The notes under the pieces were generated by a model. It made no database searches. It saw only the letters and a program-made list of their open reading frames with translations, and was not told where the DNA came from. From Christensenella sp. UBA5893 (GTDB lineage Bacteria > Bacillota > Clostridia > Christensenellales > UBA1242): a stretch of DNA of 64,000 nt. Positions 6,709-19,100 of this stretch are shown one piece after another. The position numbers and the translations under genes are program-made. The stretch is from positions 1 to 64,000 of the forward strand of contig DJER01000022.1 of assembly GCA_002431905.1 (NCBI GenBank), read 5' to 3'. The stretch's first letter is position 1, and each line of letters begins with the position of its first letter.

Positions 6709-7148
6709 GAGCGGTTGTTGAAAAAGTAAAAAGAGCAACACTTTATAGTGAAGGAGAAAAGTTTAGTGAAATAAAAACTGGGCTTGTTGTTTTGTTTGGT
6801 GTGAATGACACAGATAGTATTGATATGGTTGAGCATTTTGCCAATAAAATACTTAAATTACGAATTTTTCGTGATGAAAATGGAAAAATGAACAAAAATG
6901 TTATGGATATTGGTGGCAAAATTTTGCTTGTTAGCAACTTCACATTATATGGAAGAACACAAAACACAAACAGACCAGATTTCACTCATGCAGCAAAACC
7001 TGAAATTGCAGAAAAAATATATTTAGCTTTAAGAGATGAACTTGCAAAAAGCATTTCGACAAAAACAGGAGTGTTTAGGACTCATATGGACATTGATATG
7101 ATTGCCGATGGCCCTGGGACATTTTTATTGGAAGAAAATAATAACTAA
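6705..7148 (+). CDS. dtd: D-aminoacyl-tRNA deacylase
   Basis: DTD removes D-amino acids (and glycine from non-cognate tRNAs), protecting translation. The protein has 147 residues, standard for the family. Strand MRAVVEKVKRATL, the active-site motif SNFTLYG (77-83, usually SQFTLYA), NTNRPDFTHAA, and the cis-proline motif DGPGT (135-139, usually NDGPVT) are in the right order. The Gln-to-Asn change in the first motif and the Val-to-Gly change in the second are departures from the common form. It ends in a strong bidirectional terminator. Confidence 0.93.
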   Translation: MRAVVEKVKRATLYSEGEKFSEIKTGLVVLFGVNDTDSIDMVEHFANKILKLRIFRDENGKMNKNVMDIGGKILLVSNFTLYGRTQNTNRPDFTHAAKPEIAEKIYLALRDELAKSISTKTGVFRTHMDIDMIADGPGTFLLEENNN

Positions 7149-7160
7149 TTTTAAATATAA

Positions 7161-7191
7161 AAAAAGACTTTGAAATTTCAAAGTCTTTTTT
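7161..7191. terminator. bidirectional terminator between dtd and the 936-residue surface protein
   Basis: A perfect 20-base palindrome GACTTTGAAATTTCAAAGTC (7166-7185) is flanked by A-run and T-run on both sides. It can stop transcription of dtd (plus) and of the GLUG gene ending at 7196 (minus). Confidence 0.92.
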
Positions 7192-7195
7192 GTTG

Positions 7196-10006
7196 TTATT
7201 CAACAACAGGTGTGTTTTTAAGATAAGGATATCCACCATTTGTATTTGGGTCAAATACCCAAATTGATTGGTCGAATTTTGCATCATTCTTAAACTTTTC
7301 GTAATCGCCTTTTTGTCCGTTTGCTTCTTCATTTGAACAATCGATCCAACCATTTTTAATTGAGTTAAAGAATGTACCTTTTACGTTTGCGTCTTCATAG
7401 TTGATAATAATTGAGTTTGTAAGTGTTCCTGTTTTTGGATAAACATTGAACAATGGTCCAAATACCTTTTCAAACTCTGCTCTAAATTCTTCGTTTGATT
7501 CAGCATTCTTTTTGCCAAGTCCGTCAGCATAAGAAACATTTACAAAGCAATGATTTACACTGCTACCTTCTGGCAATGTATAGCAAATACCATTGGCAAC
7601 TGCATCACTTGTCATTCCTGTAACTTTTCCAGATACATAACAATTTGTAATGCTTGAATTATTGTAGTTTACAATTCCTGAAACAATTGTTCCTTTCATT
7701 TCGCCAACTGCATAGCATTGGTCAATATAACCAGAGTTAATTTCGCAGATGCCACTTGCATTGTATCCTTCAACTATTCCACGGAAGAAACTTGTTTTTA
7801 TGCTACCATTATTTGAGTAAGCAACAACACCACCCATATGCGAGTTTTTGTTTGTGTATGGAACTTTTAATGTTGAGATTGCATAACTGCTTTCAACTTT
7901 TGCTCCATCTGAAAGTTTTGATGTTACACCACCGGCATAAATTGTTCCACGGAAATCAATATCCAATGTTGCACCAAGGTTATGAGCATCTGTTATTGCT
8001 CCATTGTTTACACCACTGATACCTCCGATTTGTGCTGTTGCATCAATGCTTTGTGATGTTGCAATGATTTCGTATGAGTCAACAACTGCATTTGAAATTG
8101 TTTTGTTGTTTATTGCACTGATAATTCCCATTGTTGCAGTTGTGCTTTCTGTTTTTAATGTATTAACATTTCCTGCATCAACATTAACTTTTGCACCAGA
8201 TACAACACCATTGTTTGTCGCAACAACAACCGCAATATTATCTGTGTTTGAACTTCCATAGACTTCACAATTTTGAGTTTGGATATTATCCAAAGTTGCA
8301 TTGTCAAGAAGTGCAGTTGCAACAAGTGCAACATTCTTTGCGTTTGAGTTTACTGTTATATCTTTGTATATAATATTGTTTACTTTTGTGTTTACTCCTG
8401 AAATGTATCCAAAGAAACTTGAATTATTTCCTGAGATTTTTCCATTTCTTATTGTGATTGTAACACCTTCATCACAAACAAGTGAACATGTCATAGGTCT
8501 TGTCATAACTGGAGCAATTGTTTGCCATTCATTACCTTCAAGGTCTAGGTCGATATTTGATTTTATTTCATATACAACGCCTGAAGATGGGTTTTGTCTT
8601 ATTGCTTCAATAATTCTTAAGAAATCTTCTTTTGTGTTGATAGGTTCGCCAGGAATATACTCATTTATAGCTTCTGGTTGTGCTGTATCAACATTTATTT
8701 CGTTGATTACTGTATCGTCTTGTGTTGTCCAAATTGTATCAAAATTCCAGCCAATAAATGTTGCTTTTTGTTTTAGGTCAAGAACATCTCTCTTGAAAAC
8801 TTTTGTCAAGTCAAGAGTTGTTGCTGAATTTCCTACAACTTCTGTTACATCATCTGTGCAAGCATAATAACAAGACTTGATAATATTTGAATATCCACCA
8901 ATATTTCTATCTATATTTTTACCAATCAATGCACCAAGAACTGTTGATGTGTTATCTTTTGCAATATGTTCAACAATTGCAAGAGAGTTTTTGATAACTG
9001 AGAAAGTATATTTTGTTGTGTTTACTGCATCTTCAAGTTTTCCTGCAATAGAACCAAAGAATAATGAGTTATCCATTGTTGTGTAACTTGAAACTATTAC
9101 TTTTGAGTTCATTACAGCACTTCCTGCCATATAACCAGCAATACCACCAAAACTACCATTTGTGCTTGCTGTTACTTGTGCTGTTGTTAATTCAACATAA
9201 CCAAAAGATACAAAGTTGTTATCTGTGCTATTGTTAATCATATATCCAACAACACCACCATTGTTTGAGTTTTCTTTTGTGTTTGTAAGTTTGAAATTGT
9301 TAACCTTGCAAAGTCTTATAATACCTTTGCTTTGACCAGCAATTGCACCAGCATTATCAAATGCACCATTAAAGTCTGCATTATTCAAAATCAAGTTGCT
9401 TACAACGGCTGAAGAGTCGATTGCTCCAAACAAACCGGCATTTGTTGCACTTGTGATTTTCATGTTTGAGATTGATTTAAAGTTTCCATCAAATGTTCCT
9501 GTGAAAGGTTTTGATAATGAAACTCCAATTGGTTCCCAATTTTCATATGATGACAAATCCAAGTCATTTATCAAAATATATGATGAATTGAGTGTATATT
9601 TTTCATTTTTGCCAATGTTACCCAATTCAATTTCATTTTTGATTGTGAAAGGATACATAAGAGAACCATCACCAACATGAATATCAAATCTAAATGGCCC
9701 AAAGTTTTTGTTTGAAGGGATAATTTCAACTGTTGTCGTTCCCCCACCAACACCTGTGAATAATTTTGTTTCTTCATTATACACAGCAATTTTTTCATTG
9801 AGCACCTTTATTTCAAGTTTTGTTGAACTATAAGGTTTTGTCCATTTTATAGGCAATTCACATGTTTCATCTTTGTTGATGTAAACACTTTCATTTTCTG
9901 CAAGTGTCATAGATATTGTTTCATTGTTTCTAACAAAATAATAAGTTGTGTAGCCAATGAATAAAATACCAACTAACACTACAACATACATTAAAAACTT
10001 TTTCAT
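7196..10006 (-). CDS. GLUG-repeat surface protein with N-terminal membrane anchor
   Basis: This 936-residue protein begins with a single hydrophobic helix (residues 5-25, MYVVVLVGILFIGYTTYYFV) and no lipobox, so it is probably an uncleaved signal-anchor with the rest outside the cell. Residues about 30-110 resemble a bacterial Ig-like domain ending in GVGGGTTTVEIIPSN. Two blocks of GLUG-type repeats follow (about 120-420 and 470-870; units such as GGVVGYMINN and GGISGVNNGAI), which stack as a beta-helix. The C-terminus closes with the WVFDPNTNGGYPYL cap also seen in the 6,600-residue neighbour. There is no LPXTG signal. Adhesion or surface display is inferred. Confidence 0.88.
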   Translation of the reverse strand: MKKFLMYVVVLVGILFIGYTTYYFVRNNETISMTLAENESVYINKDETCELPIKWTKPYSSTKLEIKVLNEKIAVYNEETKLFTGVGGGTTTVEIIPSNKNFGPFRFDIHVGDGSLMYPFTIKNEIELGNIGKNEKYTLNSSYILINDLDLSSYENWEPIGVSLSKPFTGTFDGNFKSISNMKITSATNAGLFGAIDSSAVVSNLILNNADFNGAFDNAGAIAGQSKGIIRLCKVNNFKLTNTKENSNNGGVVGYMINNSTDNNFVSFGYVELTTAQVTASTNGSFGGIAGYMAGSAVMNSKVIVSSYTTMDNSLFFGSIAGKLEDAVNTTKYTFSVIKNSLAIVEHIAKDNTSTVLGALIGKNIDRNIGGYSNIIKSCYYACTDDVTEVVGNSATTLDLTKVFKRDVLDLKQKATFIGWNFDTIWTTQDDTVINEINVDTAQPEAINEYIPGEPINTKEDFLRIIEAIRQNPSSGVVYEIKSNIDLDLEGNEWQTIAPVMTRPMTCSLVCDEGVTITIRNGKISGNNSSFFGYISGVNTKVNNIIYKDITVNSNAKNVALVATALLDNATLDNIQTQNCEVYGSSNTDNIAVVVATNNGVVSGAKVNVDAGNVNTLKTESTTATMGIISAINNKTISNAVVDSYEIIATSQSIDATAQIGGISGVNNGAITDAHNLGATLDIDFRGTIYAGGVTSKLSDGAKVESSYAISTLKVPYTNKNSHMGGVVAYSNNGSIKTSFFRGIVEGYNASGICEINSGYIDQCYAVGEMKGTIVSGIVNYNNSSITNCYVSGKVTGMTSDAVANGICYTLPEGSSVNHCFVNVSYADGLGKKNAESNEEFRAEFEKVFGPLFNVYPKTGTLTNSIIINYEDANVKGTFFNSIKNGWIDCSNEEANGQKGDYEKFKNDAKFDQSIWVFDPNTNGGYPYLKNTPVVE

Positions 10007-10031
10007 ATATCGCTCCTAAAATTTACAACTA

Positions 10032-10060
10032 ATTATATATCATATAACTTTTGCTGTCAA
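10032..10060 (-). promoter_or_regulatory. consensus sigma-A promoter of the 936-residue gene
   Basis: Minus-strand -35 TTGACA (10055-10060), exactly 17 bp, -10 TATAAT (10032-10037): a perfect consensus. AGGAGCG precedes the ATG at 10006. This gene is therefore transcribed independently of the giant-gene operon. Confidence 0.85.
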
Positions 10061-10078
10061 TACTCAAAAACAAATAAA

Positions 10079-10135
10079 AATAGTTTCAAAACAAGTTTTA
10101 TGGAGAAAAACCACGCCTTATTTTGAAACTATTTG
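10079..10135 (-). terminator. terminator of the giant GLUG operon
   Basis: Arms AATAGTTTCAAAA and TTTTGAAACTATT form a 13-bp stem around a 30-base loop that holds its own short TGG/CCA pairing. On the minus strand a T-rich stretch follows. It separates the 3,213-residue gene from the promoter at 10,032. Confidence 0.75.
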
Positions 10136-10151
10136 TAAATTTTGTCCAAGT

Positions 10152-13100
10152 TTAAGACAATTTTGCTATGTCTTTATCTCTAACATGGACATTTTCAACA
10201 TCTCTGCTTGCAACAATTATACCTTCTTGTGACGCACCAGTTGTTCCCAAATTTGAGAGGTCATATTTTTCTCTTGTCACATTCACTTCACATCCAGTAG
10301 ATTGTGTAATTTTTACACTATATCTATTATTTGAAGTGTCATTAAAGTACCTTTGAATGTCTGATTGAGTAATAACTCCACCAATAACATTAAAGTCCCA
10401 TGCAATATAATCATCGCCACCCTTGCCATAGACTGTCATTTTTACTTTATAGGTTGCATTGATATTTAGGTTTTCAAGATTTATTTGTGTGTATGATACT
10501 TTGTCTGTTTGACGTTCACCACTAACACAACCAATAACCGAGCCAACATACACTTGAGAAACTTCCATATTTTCAACAGTAATCGATGCTGGTTTGTTTA
10601 TTTCAATAATTGAATTATTATTTTTCTCGCCTACAACACAATTTTTGATGTTAATCATTGTGTCTTTTTGAGTGTCTAATTCAATTTTCCCAACAAGTCC
10701 ACCTGCAATAATTATTGAGGAAACTCTCCCAACAAAACTTGAATTTACAATTGTTCCGTTTTGTGAGATTTTTCCAACAAGTCCACCTGCAATATTATTT
10801 TTCTTTGAGTTTTTGTAAGAATTAATATTGTATCTAATATCACAGTTGTTTATTGTCCCACTTGGCAAGTTTGTTTCATCAATGTCAGCATTGCTATAAT
10901 ATTCGCCTTTCAAAAGTCCACAAAGTCCACCAATTGCTTGAGCAGATATATTTGCATTTTTGAATATGTCATAATATTTTGCATCAAACTTACCTTGTTC
11001 ATCTTGGTAATCTTGTATGTCTTGGTATTTATCCAAGTTTATATCAACATAATTTACAACGCCACGAATTTCACCTGCCAAAATACCACCATAGACGCTT
11101 GCATATACAAAACAGCTTTTGCTTGCAAGTGGATTCATTGTAATATATGAAACTTTGGCATTTGTACCAATTCCACCAAACATCAACCCACTAACCATAC
11201 CAATTGAGGCACAATTGTTTGTGCTTGCGTTTTGGACATAACCAAAACCACCAACATAACCAATTACTGTTCCTGAATAAGAAACTGTTGATACATTTGA
11301 GGTTATTTCATTGAATAGAATTGTGCTTTGTGCATTTTCAGTTGTCCAATCTTCTTGTTTGCAAACATTTGTTGCATTTACTGAAACAGAAGATTTTACA
11401 TTTTTGATTTCATAATCGTTTAATGTTCTTCCAAACAATCCACCAACGATATTTTTACCAATAACCACAAGAGTTTGATTTTGAGCAATTTCGCCACTTA
11501 CTTCAACATTATATACATCTGCTTTGAATAACAAGCCACAAACTGCACCAACAACACGAACATTTGGCATATTGATATAAACCGGTTCAAATATAACATT
11601 TTGGAACAAAGCATCTTTTCCTTGATATCCTATTTGACTGAAATATCCTGCACTGAACAATGATTCTGTTGTATTGAGTGCATAACCAGAAATTTTTAGG
11701 CCATTGCCATCAAACTTTCCTGCAAAGATAACCTTGTATAACGAACTTGTGATAACATCTTCTGCAGAGTAATCAATATCTTTTGCAAGTCTTATTGATT
11801 TTGCATATATATTCTTTGATAATTTTGCACTGTTATAAATTTCACTTTCTAATTCTTTTGCTGAATAGATAAGTATTGGGTTTGTTAATGTACCTTCTGC
11901 ATCACAACCATCAATGTTGTACACATAATCAATTTCACCGGTCTCTTCGTTAAGCTTGCTATCGGCTTCAGAGAGTGAATAATGTGAATATGCTAATTCA
12001 TTTGCTGAAACAAGTTGAGGTCTGTATGAAACAAATTCAATTGCATTTTCACTGCCTTGTTTTTTAAATTCGTCAACTGCAACATTTTCTGCAGTGTTTA
12101 CTTTTCTTAACAAGTAATAATAATCACTAATGCCAATTTTTTCGCCAATTTTGATATATTTTCCGTTTTGTTTTTTAAGCAATTCTTTTGTTACATCATT
12201 ATTTGCATAGAACCAAACACCATGATTTACCTTGTCTGCACTGTTAAATACAAATGTTGAGAATAATTCTTCGTTTGTTATTGTTCTATTTTCACTGTCA
12301 ACAATTTTATTTAAAGCAAATTCTAGCAATGTTGTCTTTCTCAAGACATCGCTATCAAGTCCATCGTTTGACTTGTTTACATTAACATTAAAGTTGTCAT
12401 CGTTCAAATAATAGCAATGTTTTATTTCTGACAAGTTTGTTATAAAGAATGGATAGTTTTGAGTATCATTATCGCCAAGTCTTGATATTGTATAAGTATT
12501 TTCAATTAGTCCTTCATTGATACAAACAAATCCAGAGTTTTGAGATGATGAGATGATTGGAATATTTGCATAACAATCATTTATTTCACCTTTATTGTTA
12601 TAAACAAAAGTTGATGCGATTGATGATGCTCTTACCAAATATTGAGAATCATCACAATACATTCTCTTGTTTCCGGCCACATACTTTCCTTCAACATAAC
12701 TATTGATAATTTTTGAATTATTTGTTTTTACAAAACCAGCAGTTGAGTTTTTTACATCAGAGCTCATATTTCTTATGTAACTTTCTTTTACATAACAACT
12801 TGCAATATGTCCGTCATTGTCGCCAACAAAACCTGAAAGGTTTCCACCCTCACTTTCAATTCTTATTTGAACACGAGAGTTTGTGATATAGCCTTCATTT
12901 TTTGCAACAAATGCTGAAATATTTGATGATGTTGTAACATTTACTGATGCATAGTTGTTGACTTTTAGTAAACTTGTTGAGTTGCCAGCAAGTACTTCAC
13001 AATTTGTAATAACACCCTTGTTTGAACTTGCAAAAAGCCCAAAATCAAATGATTGAACATCTGTATTTTCAAATGTAAAGTTGATTTCTTTGTATGAATC

Positions 13101-16100
13101 AATTTTTACCGTCAAGTTCTTTATAATAGTATTTTCGCCAATTTCGCCAAAAACACCAAAACTTTCGACATTATTTAGTATATAGTTGTATTTGAATATC
13201 AAACTATAACCATTTCCGTCTAATTCCCTAATATTTGTTGTAATTGGAGAGAAATTTGTTTCGATTACTATATCGTTTAGCAATCTATACTTGCAATTTT
13301 CTTTCATATTTACAAGTTCATTATAGGTTTTTATTGGTAAATAGTTCTTTGATGATATACTTTGATTAATATTTACACCAACTTGTGTATATGTCATTGA
13401 AGAAACATCTTCTTCGTCAATGGTAATTTTTATGTAACCATTTCTGTATGTGATAGTTTTTACAAGTATACGGAAACTAAATACATTTTCGCCAATATGC
13501 TTTGGAGTTACAGAATAACCATCAATGTTCATATATTCATCGTTGTATGTCTTTGTGTCGCCAGTGTCAGTTAATCTCTTATACTCACCACCAATCCTAT
13601 CGGCTTGATATTCAAAGTATGCGTTGTTTACAATATCTTGTTTTAATTTTTTAACTGCATTTGATGCACTGTTTACATTTTCAAGTCTTACCTTTTCTGC
13701 CAAAAGAACTCTTATATCTTTTATTGTGTTTTTTACATTAAGTTCAAGTGGATTAGTATCTATAAGATTTGAAATATCCAAATCGTTGCCACTGTTTATT
13801 ATGTCCAAAACATATTCAACAATCACAAAATCAACAGTGCCAAACGAACTTTGAACTTTTTGTCCATTCACAAGTCTTTCGCCATAATATGAAACACTTG
13901 CTTTTGCACCCTCGTCATTCTCTCCTGTGCTATAGGTTACATATTCCGAAACTTTCATTTGATAACTATTGCCATCTTTTATTATTGAAAGATATGGGGA
14001 ATTTGAAACAATTTTAATTTCATCAAAATTATATCCAACTGATTTTACATCAAGTCCATATGTGTAACCACGAGCAATGTATTTTACATTATTTCGTATT
14101 TCACTATCTCTGTCTTTTAATGTTACAGTTATTGATTTGTTTATATCAATAACAAAAGATTGATTGTATGTGTCAAAAACTTTTTCATCCTTGCTGTTAT
14201 AGAAATTTATGTCAATGTCAACAATCTGACCTTCAATAACACTTGTATACAATGTGTATAGAAGTGTTATATCTCCATCTTTTAATGCATTTTTGTAAAT
14301 TCTTATACCATTTGATGTGTAATAACTATCAGTTGACACAACTTTTTGATTTGCTTTTTCACTGTTTTTAAGCAAAGAGAACATAAGGATTTTGCCTGTT
14401 TGCATATTATTTTCTGAATTTGTTATTTCAACATAATCAAAATCTGCATAGAATGGTGCAACATCAATACGAAGGATGTTTACCCCACCGGCGGCAACAC
14501 TATCTGATTCTTGCATTGCATAACTTGTGTTAAAGTATTCTTTTCCTGTAAGTTCGTCAACTATTTTTATGTTTTTGTTTGTTATATCATTATAATTTTT
14601 TACAACAATATTATTTATTGGTTGAGAAATATATGAAACTTCAACATTTTTGTATAAAGAATTTGTGCTGTTTACAAATCTAAATCTATACTTTCCAATC
14701 TTAATATTTGATGTTTTCATTGCAACATTATAAGTTAATTTATATATTTCGCCATCTTTACTTTCACTTATGGATATATCAAAATATTCATCATTCTTGA
14801 TTTTTTCCATATAGTCGCCATTAGCCGCATATATTTCCAAACTAATTTTATCAAGGTCTGACAATGATTTGTATGTTACATTTATATCAACATTGTCCAT
14901 TGGAGCAAGTGTCATTTTTGTTTTGTCAACACTTAAATCATAAATCCCCAAAGTAAAGTTATATTTTGTTGTAAATGAAGGAGTCAATTTTTGGTCAAGC
15001 TCCAAATCTCCGTAATTATATAATGAAGTAATTTCATTATTTTCTTCTTTTACTGGGACAAAAAGTCCAACTCTTGAATCAAAATATCTAACATCTCCAT
15101 TCCCTAGGTCATAGTAAATGTAAAAATAAATATTTTGAATATCTATTGATTTTTCATTACCCTTTCCTGTTAGGTAAATAATATTATTTTTTGTTTGAGA
15201 AATTGCCAAATAGTCATCACTGTCTTGCAAAACTCTAACTTTTATGTCAGTGTTTTCAACAAGTGTTAAACCAGCTTTCTTTAATAGACTTGAAGCTTTT
15301 GGATATAAAGCGATTGTGCTTCTATTCAAAATTTGCAAATCCATATCTTTTGTAATTTGGCCATCAACTCTGTTGGCACTTGTGTATATATTAAGTGAAG
15401 TATCACTGCTAATATAATTTGTGACAACAACTTTGAGTTCCATTGTATCTTTTACATTTAACTTGTTTTGTAATGTCAAAATTACATTACCGGTTTTGTG
15501 TAAAAGTAATTTTCCTGTTGCTTCAACCGAAACAACCGAAGTATCTTTTGAATCAATTGTATATTCAATAAGCGAATCGTTAAACAAATCGTTTGGCAAA
15601 TAGCACTTATTCAATTGGTTCAACATTTCACTTATAACCCTGTTACCTTGTTCGTCTTTTCCAATGTCATAGTACATCAATATGATTGTATTATTCGGAT
15701 AATTGATTGAGTTAAAGAAGTTTTTGAATACCAATGATTTTTCGCCTGCTAATGCAAACACTTCACCATTGTTATATTGACTTCCATCAAAACACAATAT
15801 ATCGCCATAATATTGAGTGAGTGATTCAGTTTTTGATGAAACCAAAGTTCTGTCAATATATGTCTTTGCAATTGTGTTTGTTGTTTTGTCTTTGATATTT
15901 GTAAGGTCATCACCATTGCAAATGATGTTATAATTCACGCCATTGTAACTCAATATCATTGTTGCTTCCAAGTCGGTTTTTAGGTTATCTAACGCTTGGA
16001 CTTTGCAATCTGTTATTTCGGTGTCTGTTGTACATTCAATATATCCAACAATCCCTGCAATGTTTTCGTAACCTGCAACAAATACTCTTGAAATACAATT

Positions 16101-19100
16101 GATATATTTGCCACCTTTTGCATAACCGACAAGTCCCCCGACATTATTTGGTCTGTATGTTTGTTGGTCTGCTAATCTATGGATATTACCTCTAACCAAA
16201 ACGTTTCTTATTGTTCCGTTTTCATTGTATCCTGCAATTCCACCAACACAAGATTTGCTTTCCTTGTTGTTTTGTGTAAGAGGAACGGTAACATTCATAT
16301 TTATTGCAACCGTTGTGCCATAGTCATTATATCTATACACAGCTGTATTATTTGTATCAAATACAATTGAATCCTTTTGGCTGTTGCCTTTGTTGTAACC
16401 AACAACCCCGCCAAAATAATATTTTCCTTGTATACTTGATAATTCCAATTGATATGTATAGTCGTCTGGCATAGAAACAATCAATGTTGATTCGCATGGA
16501 ATTGAAATTTTTATTGTTCCTTCATTGTATCCACAAAATCCACCAACATAGTTTTCAACATTGCCGTTGAGTTTTACAAGTGACAATTTTGTTTTTTCAT
16601 CAGCTTGCAAAATTACATTGACATTTGTTATGTTGTCAGATTTATTCATTCCTGCAACAAGTCCAACATAACTTGATAAGTTTGAGTCGTCCTGAATGTC
16701 AATTCTTCCGCTTATAACAATATTTTCAAGGTAAGCACCTGCATTTATTATGCTAAATAGCCCATAATATTTCGCGTTGCCTTCATTTTTGATATTGCTT
16801 GGTTTTTTTACAACAAAGTTTTGGATTCTTGCACCATTTTCGCCAATAATTCCACCATTTAATATACCAAGTGGTTCAATTTCTTCGCCGTTTGCATCAA
16901 TTATGCCACTTACTACATAATATTTGTCCAAATCAATATTTTTTAGTTCTTGCCATGTTGAAATATGCAATGGAGCGTCTTTTGTTAGACCATTTCCTAT
17001 AACTACTTCAATTTCCAAACTATAATCATATTCGCTGTTTGAAAGGTAGCTTGAATATGGAACAATACAAATTTTCCCACTTCCGCCCTTTCCTCCAGAA
17101 TATTTTAGTGTTATTTTTTCGGAATTGTATATGAATGACAAGCTTGATAAATCTGAATCAGTGTTTGGAATAGCTTGAACAGTGAAATTTAGGTTTGTTG
17201 CATTTTCTGGAACAACATATGGATAAATATCATATTCGTTGTTTGTTGCATCAAGATATATCTTTTGAGTGTAGTTTCTTATCCAGATATCTGTAACTTT
17301 TACATATGCTTTTATGTTAATTTGAACACTTGATGACCAAACTTGTCCATAATTATTTATTGATGCTGTGATAACAAAACTCAAGTTATCGCAATCTTGA
17401 CTATCTTCACAACTGAATTTTTGTGTTTGTGGGTAGAATTTTCCAAACACAATACTTCCACCAATTTCGGTTAATTCATAATAATAAATCTTTGTTAAAT
17501 CGGTTGTTTTTTGTCCATCTTCTGTGTAACCTTCACTTTCAACAGAAAAACTCCAACTTATTTCTTTTATTATCTCTTCATCTTTTTTGCCACTTGATGT
17601 TATCGCATTTGCTTCAAAAGATGCATTTGCCATTAACTTGTCAATATATGGTGTATCATTGTAAATATCAACAATATTTTTATATTTATCGTCTTTTCTT
17701 CCATCATTTTTCCCTAATAATGAGAATGAACTTAATGGTTCAAAGCACTTTATTGTGAAATTGTATATGGTTTCGTCATCTAATCTTTGCTCTACCAAAC
17801 AAAAATCTTCAATTGTTTGATATATTAAATTTACTGTAATATTTACCAATTTTGTTGAAGTGTCATTTGTTTTTACTGTCTTGTTGTTGATAATTTCAAC
17901 AATTGATGTATCATCGCTTGTAAATCTTACGTCATACATATCGCTGTCAACACTGTTTGGTGTTACCATATATGCAATATCAAATTTTACGCCACTTCCT
18001 GCAACATCAATTGCTTTTATTGTGTCAACATTTGTGCCTTTGACTTTTTTGTATTCAATTTCTGCAATTCCCTTGCTTGTATTTGAAGAAACATAAACCA
18101 TAAAGTCGTTTATATTTAATTCTTCTTTTACAATAACAGTCAACTTTGTTTTGATACCATTAGACAAAGTGAGAGTATACAAAGTTTTTCCAACATTAAC
18201 TGCTTCAATTTGAATTTGTTTGTCATTTTCTTGCACTTGACTTAATTTTGAATAACCTGCACTTTCTGCATCGCAACTTATCATAATGTCGCCGATGTAT
18301 GCATCAGGTTCTTCAACAATCAAACCATCAAAAAGCTGAGTTTCGCCTTTTTTGATGTAAATTGTGTCATTTTTGTATTTTTCATCAACTTTAATTGATT
18401 TTGCACCCTTTTGAATTGTAATATCTATATAATTTGTAATTACATTTTTTGAGAGGCTTGATTCCGCTTCAAAAGTGATTTTTATACTTTTGTATTTTTC
18501 ATCCAACACTCTTTGACCATAAATCGAGAGTGTTCCACTTGAATCTTTTAGAGCATTGTTGTCATCATTCAACTCAAGACCTTTGTATTTTACGCTAATA
18601 AATGGTCTTAATGCTTTGTAAGTTGTTGGTGTTTCTTGCCCTAAATCATCAACAAGTGTAAATTTTATATTTATTTGAGAAAACTCTGCTTTTATTGGAT
18701 CCAATGAAACAAGTATTTCTTGTGTGTTTTCGCTTGGATTATTATCAAACAAATTAAATGTGAGTTTTCCCGAATTCCCATTTAATTTGATATTTTTTGG
18801 AACTAATTTTATATCAACTTTATAACATAAATCAACGGAATATTTTGAATAGCCCTTATGACTTATTCTTACAATCAACTCGTCATAATTTTCAGTGCTT
18901 CCATCTTGATATTGCAAATTTATGCCAATTGAGTTTTCATAATCCAAATTTGTTTCTTTGTCTATAACTAAGTTGCCATATTTGCTTACAAATTCATATT
19001 CATAATCATATACCGCATTATAGTTGAATTGTAATTTTTTGATGTATTCATTATCGTCATTTGGAATTAAAGTGATAATACCTGGTGTTTCATCTGCTGT

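Noticed and set aside
7756..9680. Several plus-strand frames of 60-190 codons opposite the GLUG genes
   Set aside because: They are shadows of repetitive minus-strand codons, without ribosome sites or promoters; the same holds for plus-strand frames between 10168 and 39694.
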